Shown here piece by piece: positions 31,368-42,000 of a stretch of DNA of 64,000 bases. The notes below the pieces were generated by a model. The model was not told the DNA's origin and searched no databases. It was given only the letters and a program-made list of their open reading frames with translations. The stretch lies in the NCBI RefSeq assembly GCF_000002875.2, contig NC_009405.2, forward strand, positions 280,928 through 344,927, in the 5' to 3' direction. The number at the start of each line of letters is the position of its first letter. The stretch's first letter is position 1. A program made the translations under genes and the position numbers. This stretch comes from Leishmania infantum JPCM5 (lineage: Eukaryota; Euglenozoa; Kinetoplastea; Trypanosomatida; Trypanosomatidae).

Positions 31368-31424
31368 CGTTATCGATATATATATACCTATATATATATT
31401 ATATATATATATAGGTATATAACG
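31368..31424. repeat. AT-rich palindrome able to form a long hairpin
   Basis: The left arm TATATACCTATATATATAT is mirrored by ATATATATATAGGTATATA. The outer CGTTAT and ATAACG also pair, with a few extra bases on the left. In the HGPRT transcript this would make a stem of about 20 bp or more. It could be a structural RNA element or simply an expanded TA microsatellite. Confidence 0.6.
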
Positions 31425-32546
31425 CCCTCCACTCCCCATCCTGCCCACCGCTCCACCGGCGCCTCTCCTTCCTGCTCGAGATGTTGACCTTGTGAGTAAC
31501 AGAGCATAACCGGAATATAAAAAAGAGAGAAGAGAGCCTCCCCTTCCTCCCCTCCACCCACACAGGATGCGCCCACGGGCCTCTGATGCCACTCATCACA
31601 GATGTGACGGTGGCGGCGGCTACTCTTTTTGCGGATGCGAACGCGTGATGTCGTGTAGGTGGTCAACACACCGGGAGGAGGTGCTTCATGCCTAACGAAC
31701 CCTACACAAGAAAGCACACGTGTATGCGCGCACATGTGCTCATTATATTCTCTCACCGAAGACGACGCATTTAAAAACTTAAACACGATAACAGAGATGT
31801 TGATATCAGACAATCCTTGGCCATGTTCCTACATGCATGCGCGCACGTGTAGAGGCATGCCTCATGCGAATAGACCCCCCCTCCTTTCCACCGCGGAAAC
31901 GAGGAAGGGGTGGGGTGTGGATGGGAGGGGCCAGAGGAGATACTCTCCCTTCAAGCGCCGGCGACGATCTTCCTGTCCCTCACTCCCCCTCTTTGCTTGT
32001 GTGTGTGTACACGTGCACACAAGCGTATGCATGCATGTACGTGCAGCACGGGTTGCTGTGTCTCTGCTGCCTTCCCTCTTTTCCTGTTCCTGCCTCGCTG
32101 GCGATCTCGCCTTCTTGCCTGTGTTTATGCACATATTCTCGTGCCGAGAACACGCACGCACGCACAAGGTGGCGCTGGTACGAGCGCACAACACTCAGGC
32201 AGTCACGCACTGCCTTACGCAGAGCCAACGACGGGAGAAGACAGCGGAGAGTTGCGCCGATGGGAGGGACTGTAGAACCTGCAGAATGGACTCATGACAG
32301 GACGGCGCTTGCAGATGGGTGCGGGCGTGCCGTCTGTTCCAAAATGTGCTACCCCCTCGATGCAGGATAGAGGACCTCCCGCTCTACCTCTCTCTGTAGC
32401 TCGCCCGGTTCCTCGAACCGCACGAGGCACACATGCTGAAGGGTGGTGAAGTGGCCTCTCCCTACTTTCTCCTCCTCTTTTCTCCTCATGGCGCGGCGCT
32501 GCTTCATGAGCGACTTGGGCGCTTGTGCTTTTTTTATACACGGCCG

Positions 32547-32548
<2 letters not shown>

Positions 32549-32582
<34 letters not shown>
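32549..32582. repeat. CA dinucleotide microsatellite
   Basis: An uninterrupted CA run of about 17 units, 254 bp upstream of the XPRT start. Other sizeable CA/TG runs lie at 17376-17412, 20127-20152, 23860-24017, 29639-29666, 45663-45703, 60020-60056 and 62193-62222. Confidence 0.85.
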
Positions 32583-32585
<3 letters not shown>

Positions 32586-32642
32586 TCAACACGCATGAAC
32601 ACCTGCACACATTCTCGGGCACCGATCCGCCCATCAGGAAGA

Positions 32643-32728
32643 GGCCCCCTCCCCTCCCCCGCTCCAAGGGAAAGACGCATAAGAGAAATAAAGGAGTCTT
32701 GCTCACTCTGCGTTCACCACACTCGCAG
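32643..32728 (+). promoter_or_regulatory. Candidate spliced-leader acceptor(s) for XPRT
   Basis: A C/T run from 32645 leads to AG 32667-32668, and a second tract TCTTGCTCACTCTGCGTTC leads to AG 32727-32728. The 5' UTRs would be 167 or 107 nt. Confidence 0.4.
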
Positions 32729-32835
32729 GCAACCACCGCGCGCGCACCGCACCGCACCGCACCGCTCACGCTCTGTACGGCTGAAACTGCTGCACAGCAC
32801 ACGCGCACGCAACGGAGCGATAGATAACTACATCA

Positions 32836-33561
32836 ATGCTACCAACCCACAGTTGTAAAGGTTTCGTGGATGCCCAGGGCAGGGTCTTCGTGGATGGCCG
32901 CGAGTACCCCATGGCGTCTGGCATTGTCGCCACGGAAGACGTAATCCAGACGAACATCAAGGCCATGGCGCACACAATTGCGAAGGACTACAAGTCGCTC
33001 AGCCACCGCGACGCTCGTCTGTCACCCAGCACGGCGGAGACCGCAGAGGCGGCAGAGGCGGCGGAGGCGCCGATCAGCTACGACAACCCGCTCATCATCA
33101 TCTCCGTGCTCAAGGGCAGCTACATCTTCACATCCGACTTCATCCGCTACCTCGGCGACTGCGGCCTGCCGCACGTTGTCGACTTTGTGCGGTTGGCCTC
33201 GTACAACTCGGGTACAAAGAGCACCGGCCAGATCTCGATGCTGGCGGGTCTCAGATTCGAGAATCTACGCGGCAAGCACGTACTGATCGTCGAGGATGTG
33301 TGCGACTCTGGGCGCACGCTGCGCTTCCTGCGCGATTACATCATGGAGAAGTTCCAGCCCAAGAGCATCAAGACGCTCGTGATGGTGAACAAAGAGCAGG
33401 CGGCCCGCAAGGTGGACTTCGATCCGGAGTACTTCTGCCTTGCCGGCCCAAACAAGTACATTGTCGGATACGGGTTCGAGGTGAACGATCGCTACCGTGA
33501 CTTGCGTCACATCCTCATCCTGCGGGACGGGGAGGCCACCCGTTACCCTGCCAAGCTCTGA
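32836..33561 (+). CDS. XPRT: Xanthine phosphoribosyltransferase (241 aa)
   Basis: It converts xanthine plus PRPP to XMP, an activity characteristic of Leishmania purine salvage. The fold is shared with HGPRT: SVLKGSYIF, LASYNSGTKSTGQI, the PRPP motif VEDVCDSGRTL with Glu153/Asp154 and Asp157, and KYIVGYGFEVNDRYRDLR. It differs from HGPRT in an insert at residues ~55-80, which includes a 9-bp coding repeat (AEA-type, 33043-33069), and in the base-binding loop (FEV in place of MDY). The C-terminus AKL is a canonical type 1 glycosomal signal. The length matches the L. donovani enzyme. It probably arose from an HGPRT-like gene by tandem duplication. Confidence 0.97.
   Translation: MLPTHSCKGFVDAQGRVFVDGREYPMASGIVATEDVIQTNIKAMAHTIAKDYKSLSHRDARLSPSTAETAEAAEAAEAPISYDNPLIIISVLKGSYIFTSDFIRYLGDCGLPHVVDFVRLASYNSGTKSTGQISMLAGLRFENLRGKHVLIVEDVCDSGRTLRFLRDYIMEKFQPKSIKTLVMVNKEQAARKVDFDPEYFCLAGPNKYIVGYGFEVNDRYRDLRHILILRDGEATRYPAKL
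33043..33069 (+). repeat. 9-bp coding tandem repeat in XPRT
   Basis: Three units of the GCAGAGGCG type (third unit varied to GCGGAGGCG) encode Ala-Glu-Ala at residues 70-78. They lie within the surface insert that HGPRT lacks. Confidence 0.75.
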
Positions 33562-36005
33562 GCTCGACGTCACACCACCGGAGTGGAGGGAAATGTGGAG
33601 GCGGCTGAGTGTGCCGGAGTAAGAGAAGTAAGGGAGCCTGCGGAGAAGACGCTTGTGCACGTGTGTATGCCCCCAAATCTTCGCGAGGTGTGTAGTTTCT
33701 GCTGCGGCTAGGACGGCGCTCGACGCAAGCTGGACCACAGAGGGGGAGGCACCAGTAGGGAAGAAGCGCACTGCTAGCCACAGCCACGCACACGCACACG
33801 CGAGGGGGGTGGGTGGGGTGGATGCGTTTAGCAGGCTAATGCGCTCACAAAACGTAAAAAAGGCATTATTCTATGCTTATTGGCTTTGGTTTTGCTTTCT
33901 TCGATCGTCGACGACGTGCGCGCTTCTATTCGCTTCCCCTCTTCATTTTCTGTCGTATTCATGCTGTTCGACGTGGGCACTATGGAGCTGGTCGATCAGC
34001 AGACAGAGGTCAGGGAGGGTGGAGGGGGGACGAGGGACAAGGCTGGAGGGAGCTAGCGCGCGAGAGGCCAGAGAGGTGATTGAGTGGTTCTCGAGTGCGC
34101 CTCCGTGCTCACAGGCCTACACCTGGTGAAGTGTTCAGTGCTTCTTGCGTGGGCAGCGAGCGCGCTGCTGCTCTTTTCTTGCACCTTCACCTCGCCACTC
34201 TCCCTCTTCACGAATTCGCTGACGCGTAGTGGTTAACGCCGTCTTTCTACGCCACCTCCCCCCTCCTCCGCCTCTCTCATGTGAAAATGACCGACCGTAA
34301 CGGTGCTGACATCTCCGTGTGAGCACTCCTCTTCCTGTTTTGCCTTTCCTCCCCTTCTTACCTATCTTTCTACACACGCATGCGCGTGTGAGTGTGTCTC
34401 CCAGTCGTCTTGCGCCCTCCTTTCTGTTTTGTTTACGCATCCCCCTAACCCCATGCCGGAAGTTGATCTGGCAGTGGGGATGCTCTTTTCCGTGCTCGTT
34501 GACCTACCATATCTCTGTGGGCGCCCCTCTCCTCCACTGGCATTCCCATACTCTCCACCTCTGGCGCGCTACCCTCCTCCCTTCGCCAGGTCGTCTACTT
34601 CCTTTTGCATCCGATGTTTATCCTTCGCTGTTACGTTCTGGAAGAGAGGGGAGGGGAGGGGGCCGCGGCGGCGCCTTGCCCGACTTCTCCCTGTGGTCTG
34701 GTGAACACGCACTCTTCTCCGGCGCTCTCGTTGACTACCTTGAATGAGATCCGTACACACTCACACGCACATCCACACAGGAAATAAAGCACGGAGGCAC
34801 ACCAGTGCGTGTGCGTGTGGGAACACCGTACACTCGTCTGTCGTTCTCCCGCCCCGCCAGTGAACGCACTGACGGAGCGACGAAGGCGTGCATGACGAAC
34901 ATAAAGAAAAGAGGCGTGCCACGAGGGGTGTTCACACAGAGGCATTCATCACGTACATCAACGGAAAGGACGCAGTGGATCTTGGCTTTCGCTCGCGACA
35001 ACGGAGGCCATGGAAGCCCCCAACCCCCTCCTTCCGTGGGTATATCCTACACACGTCTTGCTCTTGTCGTTGACATGCTGCCGACCACACGCGTATGCCC
35101 AAGCGAAAGCCAAAGCCAGCGAGAGAGAGATGCCGCGGGAGCTCGATGCTCGTCGCCTCCGCCGACCCCATTCTCTCCCCCACCGCCTCTTCCCCAGCGT
35201 CGCTGCCACGTGTGCCTGCACCGTGGGTGTCAAACCGAGGTGGGACGAGAGCACAAGAGAGGGGGCGACACACGTAAAGCGCCCGGCGCCACGACAGGCG
35301 CAGGTGACGCTCACATGCGGTGCATCTCTCTTCCCTCCCCCTTTGCTCAAGCTCGTTGCGTTTCCCTTTTCTGCCTCCGGCTCTCTTCTAGTGTTGATGC
35401 CCCCCCCCCCCCCTCGTAATCCCGTCCCTCTCTCCACGTTATCCCTCCATCTCTTTGCTATCCCGGTGTGACTATCGTGCGGGAGCGCACCGCAGACCCC
35501 CAAAGAAAGGGCCCACAAGACGGAAGCGTGAACGCAGTAGCCTTTGCGCAAGTACGCGCTCCTTTCTGCCCTCACCGCCACCCCCCACTTCAACTCCATC
35601 CGGGAGTGCATCTGGGGTCTCGACGACGACGGAGGAGGAGGAGGGGGCAGGTGACCTCACCACCTCTCTTCCCGTCTTTCCCCAGCGCAAACAGCGCACG
35701 CAAACACATAACAGAAACGTGCGCGCAGTCGCGCCCTCTTCCCGTCTTTTCTTTTTTTTATTTTCTTTCATTGTTGTCGTCTAGACGTGGGACGTCCTCT
35801 CATTGTCTCCTCTGCCTTCGTGTGCCTCGGGTGGTCGTGCCGCCTTCAGCGCTCGCGCCTCATTTTTTTTTTTGATGCATTGTGCCTTCTTTCCGCTCAA
35901 CCGGGGGGCGTGGCGTGTGTGGGTCGTTGGCGACGTTACGCGTTGCTGACTGCTTCTTTTCCTCCCTTGCGTTCTGCGTCTTCGTCACAATCTACTGCAG
36001 CCTGC
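33562..36005 (+). other. Intergenic spacer
   Basis: 2.44 kb, CT-rich with purine-rich islands (about 34015-34075). No supportable gene. The last ~280 nt hold a splice acceptor and the 5' UTR of the kinase. Confidence 0.75.
35729..35784 (+). promoter_or_regulatory. Spliced-leader acceptor for the NEK-like kinase gene
   Basis: A T-rich pyrimidine tract (CTTTTTTTTATTTTC within it) without AG ends at AG 35783-35784. The predicted 5' UTR is 221 nt, which places the start at the ATGs 36006/36009 rather than the GTG at 35787. Confidence 0.6.
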
Positions 36006-39000
36006 ATGATGAACGACCTGCCTCGCTGGCCGCGGTACCGGCCGATCCGCGTGATCGGCCAGGGCGGCTTCGGCACGGTGTACCTCTGCGTGGACACGGA
36101 GCCTACCAGCACCATGTATGAGCAGGAGGTGGCTGTCAAGGCCGTCTCGCTCGGCGCCCTTTCCGATGAGGAGGTGCTCATGGTCATGTCAGAGGTGTCG
36201 CTGCTAAAGAATGTTGGCCACCCGAACATCATCACCTACTACGACTCGTTCCTGTACGATGATGACGAGTCGGCGCTGTCACGGAAGGGAGGCGCCACGC
36301 TTGTTCCACAGGCTGATGGCGACGACATCGCTGCAGCTGGGGCAGGCTTTCGATCGCAGTGGCTCTGTCTTGTGACGGAGTACATGGACGGCGGCGACCT
36401 TGCCGCCCTGCTGCGGCAGTACAGCGGTCAAGAACTGAACAGCACCAAAGATGTATGCGAGGCCACCAGTTTGAGTACAGTGGGCACGGCCGCCGCAGCG
36501 CGCAAGCGGGGCCGGCCTTCAGCTGCTGTAACAGAAGACGCCGCTGCAGGGGCCGATCAAGGGGAGGTGAGTGAGGGAGACTGGGTAAGCCGCAGTCGAC
36601 TACACCGCCAGCGCCTCGCAACAACTCTCCGCGCTGTACCGCGCCCACCAATGTCGACGTTTCCCACGACAGTGACGAAGGCGACCGTGATGCGGTGGGA
36701 TGGCCTCGACGCCTCCGTCGACCAGACGTGGATGTCTGACGCCTCCGCGGCGGCGATGCCGACCACCCCGCTCGGAGCCACCGACGCCGAGGCCGCAGAT
36801 GGGGCGGCTTGCGGCAGTCGCAATGGCATCCAAATGCCCACTGCGGCTGCCAGCAATGCCGCCGTTGGCTCTGCTGCCACGGGCGCGCCGCACCTCACCA
36901 ACGTAAGCGTCAAGAACACGGTTGCCGCTGCCGGCCTCGCCTCCGAGCCGCTCGAGCCCCAGCTCCCGCCTCCGCCGAATCAACTCTGGGTCGAGTCCTT
37001 TCTAATCACGGATATCGCGAAACAGTGCCTCGACGCCTTGGCGTACCTGCATGCCTTGTGCATCGTCCACCGCGACATCAAGCCGTCCAATATTTACCTC
37101 TCGAAGCGCGACGGCACCGTAAAGATTGGCGACTTCGGCGTGTCGAAGCTGCTCCAGCCCGCAGAGCCCTTCACGATGACGTTTGTGGGCACCCCGTTTT
37201 ACCTCTGCCCTGAACTCTGCATGGGCGACCCCTACTCCTTCGGTGCCGATATCTGGGCTTTGGGTGTGGTCCTGTACGAGCTCTACTGCCTGAAACTTCC
37301 CTTCACCTCCGACAACGTTCTGGCGCAGATCTACGTCATCACGGAAGGCGTATATGACACTGCCGCGCTGGGCACGCCACACGCCTTCGCAGAGTCCCAG
37401 CAGGCCGTGCTGGAGACGCTCTACGGACCCTCCTTTCTCCATTCTGAGCGCCTGCTGCACTCCCTTGTGGTGAGCATGGTTGATAAAATGCTTCAGGTTG
37501 ATCCGGCAGAGCGGCCCTCAGCCGAGGAGTTGCTAACGGGTGTGTTCGGCGCCGGCAGCACGTCACGGTGCGGCTCGAGCGCAGGTCTTCCGCTTGCCCC
37601 GGTGGCGCCGACGCCGGTGCACCGCCCCCTGTCCACCTGTGCGCTAGCCCATGACTCCGTCTCCACTCCTCCGCAGCGTGGTCCATCATCATTCGCTGTC
37701 AAGCCTGAGGGAGTAGCGGCGACCACGCCGCAAGCGCCGTCCAATCGTTTAGGCCCTTCAGCAAGTGAGCAGCACGCACGGTGGGCCGGCAGCCTCGTCG
37801 CCGCTGCATCCAGTACGCTTCAGCAGGAGCAAGGGGCATCTCGTGTTTCCCTCACAGCTCCCGGGAGTCGCCGCAGCCGCGAGAGGAGAGACGACGTGGT
37901 CGATGACTTCACCGGCGCGCACGCCCCTCTCGCCGTCCGCGTGAAGACGTCTGTGGGGGACATACTGCAGGGCATGCCGTCCGCGCAGCGTGAGCGTCTC
38001 GGCAACCGTGCAGCGGCAGAGGAGAGGGATGAAAAGGAGGAGGTCTCGCGGGCCATGCTGCCTGTGGCATCGCCAAAGCCGACGCCCTCTTCGGCGCTCT
38101 TTCATTCTACCGTGAAGGCCGGCGTGGGAAGCGACAGCGCCAACCGACAAGCCGCGCTCTCGCCGAGCCTTGCAGGACGAGAACGGGCAGAGGTGGCCGC
38201 GTTGCCCGAGAAGCGCAGAGGCAGTACCGTGGGTGCTGAGCCGCCGTCGCTCGAGCTTGCTGAGCACACGGCTCTGCAGCTTCTCCCTGCGGCGCCGTTC
38301 CCGCTGGAGCTGCTCTACGGCGGCCTCGTCAACATCGGTGACTCTGCCGTGAACAGCACAGGCGCGACTGGAGAGCAGCGTACCGTCGACGACAAGGCAT
38401 CGGTGAGTACCCCGCTAGGGGCGCAGGCCACGCAGCAAGCATCACCACTATCATCTATGTTGCCAGCTGACAGGCCACCTGCTGTGCGCACCCACTGCGA
38501 CGATGACGATGCGCTGGACCACCCCATCGGTGCGCAGACGCGCAGCGAGTTCATGGCGCTGATGGAGAACATTCCGTGGCTCAAGAACGCCGAAGTCTTC
38601 TCCTCCATTCCGCTCTCCGCCGGCTGTGACAACGTCATGCTGGTTGAGCGAGCGAATCGCAGCTCCGTGTCTGCAAGCGGCGCCGACGGTGCTCTGAGCT
38701 CTGCCACCGACAACACAGCAGCAGGCGGCTCCGAGGAGAGGGCAGAGGGTGCTGCGCCGGCGTCGAAGGGTTCGCGCACTGCGCCGCACCAGCGGCAGTC
38801 GCAGCTGCCGTCGCCGTTGCGGTCACCGCACAGCCCGGCAACTGGAACGGAAGACATGCAGATGTCCTCGAATCCCCTGCTGCCCGTATGCCGCGCCGGG
38901 GTCGTATCTCCCACGGCCCCCCGCATCGAGGTGAAAACGATCAGCGGGACGACCATCACTATGGGAGGCAGCCGCCGCCCTCCTAGCTCGCGGTCTCCGT

Positions 39001-42000
39001 TTCAGCGAGGCTCCGCCGGAGCAGCGGAGATGGCCGACGCAGAGAGCACACAGTCAGTGTCGCAGCGCCGCGTCTCAGGCGGGCTCACTGCTGCGAGTCG
39101 ACAGCCGCCGTGCATCCCAGCTGCCCCGCTCCGCCAACGTGTGTCGGTGACTGCCTTGCCCACGACGGTACTGACGAGCACGCCGAAGCCGCCAGCCTCG
39201 CGGCCGGACGAGCCGCAGATGACACAGGATGCCAGTGGTCCTGCGTGTCCGTCGCCGTCGCTGCAACCGAGGGGGGACGCGGACAGGCAGCCGACAGCGG
39301 TCACGGTGGCAAGCAAGGGTGCTTCTGCCTCGCACCCGCGGCTGTTCTCATCCTCCGGTCTTGAGCCCACAGTGGGCAATGCCGCCAGTGAGGCGCGGCT
39401 GCGCCCCTTTAGCGCTGCCCAAATGCGTGCTACAGCGATAGCATCGGCGAGCGGGGCCGCTCCACCCACCCCCAAGGCGCACTCTCCCGGTCACTGCGAG
39501 GGCTATTCCACCACTGAGCTGGAGGCCCTCCTGCAGGCGAAGCTGCTAACACACTATCAGCGGCGGCAGCGGCAGCTGGGCGCGCAGCGGACGCAGCACG
39601 CAGCACAGGAGGCTGCGAAGGCCGCAGCCCGCGCAAAGCTGAAGGCGCTGTATGATGAGGTCTTCGTTTCTCGACTCGACCCGGCGTCGTCGGACGCGGC
39701 CTACACCGCTCCGTACCACTCCGGCGGCACCATAGACGGCCCTTCAGAGGTGCCGGATGAGTTTGTCGCCCGCACCGACAAGCGCTCGAGGGCTGCGAGT
39801 GACTCAGGCGACAGCGGAGCTCACTTCCCGGGCGATGACGCCGTGGCAGCACCAGTCGCACGCGCAGCGACGCAGCTACCCGCGCTGGAGGCGGACGCTT
39901 GGGCAAAGGGCGCCCCTGTGGCGGTGCACTTAACGAAGGAAGCGGCGTCCCCGTCGCCTCCGTCGGCCCCGTCGCCTCCGTCGGCCCCGTCGCCTCCGTC
40001 GGCCCCGTCGCCTCCGTCGGCCCCGTCCTCTCATGGCTCGCCGCTGCCTTTTTCCGTCGACGCGACGGCGCGACAGGCCGAGACGGAGGAGTCGGTGCTG
40101 CGAGCTCTCTCCGCTGTCTACTCTCGTCCTGTTGAAATACCAGCGACGACTGTGCCCGGTACTGGGACGCTCATGGACGATGGCGATTACGGCAAGGACT
40201 GGCTAGCAGCCACCCCCGCGGTGCGTCGTATCCGCGAGGCCGCGTCGCTGGCGGTCGCCGTGGAGCATCAGTGCGCTGCCTTTCGCCGTGGCAAGGAACC
40301 TGCAAGGTTGTGCGTCGCTCCGCCGTGGCGGCCACCGCACGACTCACGTGACGTGCCGGGTCTCTGGGAGACGTCCTCAGCGGAGGAGGAGGCAGATGTG
40401 TCGGCACGTGGCCGGCTGGGGTGCCCCGCGCCAGCAAGTGTGCGGGAAGAAGTACGGTGGCGTTGGAGTGCTCCGCCTTCTGACCTGGATGACACGGCAG
40501 GGACGACGTCCGAGGACGAAGAGAGGGGGGCGTTGCTGTCGAGCACCGCTTCCTCATCAGCTGTGCCTTCGATATCCACGTCGCCGTCGTCGTCGTCATC
40601 GGCGTTGTTGGCGTCGACGTCGGGAGCCAATATGCTTGATGCACCTGGGCAAACTTCAAAGACGCCCTCCATTACCGCGGCACCAGAAGCGGATGTGCAG
40701 CAGCGCTTACAAAGTCGGAAACTCGTGCCTAGCGGGGGCGAGCTGGGCGGTGGTGTGATTGGCTCGCGGCGTAGCCCTGCCGATGCCCATGCTGGGGGGC
40801 CGCGTCCATCTTCGCTGCTGGGATCGCCCATGTATCTGGAGCTCGACAGCGTTGACGGTGGCATCAGAGGTGGACACACACGCGACGACGGCATCCACGG
40901 GGTGTCTTTGAGTATGTCGAGTCTGGCGGACGCGTCGGCGAAGGCGACAGCGGCGGCGGGTCACGAAAAAGACGAGACGGACTCGGCCTCTGCAAGCTCA
41001 TCCTCGACTACATCGACTATATCCTCTACGTCATCGGCATCGCACTCCTCTGCCAGTCACAGCTCCCGTGCTTTGAGTCACCCGCACCGCAGCAAGGACG
41101 AGGCGCGGCATGACGTGAGCAGCAGCTCACACGATGATGGCAGCAGCGCCCAAAACAGCAGCAGCGGCAGCAGCTCAGACGATGCGCCATCCTCGGCATC
41201 GCAGACGGCATCTTTTTCATTTCACAGCTTTGGTGGCGCCGCATCCTCGACGGACGCTAACGACGACGATGCGGAACCCTGCGCGGCAACGAAGAGGGCG
41301 GACAGCGACGGCGACGAGGACATGTCGTACACGTATACGGTGCAGCTGGACGCGGTGACGGGGCGGCGCCACTTCGAATACGTGTGCCCCGTGACAGTGG
41401 AGGTGGTGGGCGCTTTGCCAGGCGGTTGCCGCGTCGTGTCGGCAGTAGCGGCCTTGCGCGCTCTGGACTTCGCCAAGGCGGCGCCCTTGTCCGCGATGCA
41501 GGTGCCCCCTAGCGAGCACTGCAGCATGAAACAAGGCAGTGATGGGCTGGCGGCGCGGGTGCTAACGGCGGAGGCGCCGACGGATTTGTCCGCGACGCCG
41601 AGCCCGCACGAGGGCGGCGACGATACGGCAGCCGCCAATGGCGGCATCAGCAGCTGCCCCGGCCAAGACAAGACATTCCTGTTTGACGGAGAGTACCACA
41701 CCATGTGGCAGGAGGACGGTGGCTTCGGCGCTGCCGCTGCCTCGCCACCAACGCCGTCTGCCCCTGCTCCATCCTCGTCGCTGTCGTCGTTGCCGCCGGA
41801 CGCCGGAGCGACGGTGGGCTTCACGGCTGTACCAGGAAAGCAGCAGGGACATGTACCGGCAGCGAACGGCATGGCACCACCCGAAGGGTCCCAATCGGCA
41901 CGAGAGGCTACTCTTCACTCGGCACTCCCTTCGACCACCAACTGGCAGCCCGATGCGACCGCGCGAGTCGCAGCTGCATCGTCGAGCTGCGTCGAGGACG

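Larger units (their letters stand above)
30657..32835 (+). other. HGPRT-XPRT intergenic spacer
   Basis: 2.18 kb containing the HGPRT 3' UTR and the XPRT 5' UTR. Notable contents are a near-perfect AT palindrome (31368-31424), a long CA tract (32549-32582) and a CACCG pentanucleotide tandem (about 32743-32764). No gene seen. Confidence 0.75.

Noticed and set aside
29149..33000. tRNA, snRNA or other small RNA genes
   Set aside because: I looked for cloverleaf and box A/B patterns in the spacers and saw none I could support. Covariance-model searches were not possible.
35787..36005. Kinase start at GTG 35787
   Set aside because: It is a non-ATG codon 3 nt after the splice acceptor. The ATGs at 36006/36009 directly precede the kinase fold.
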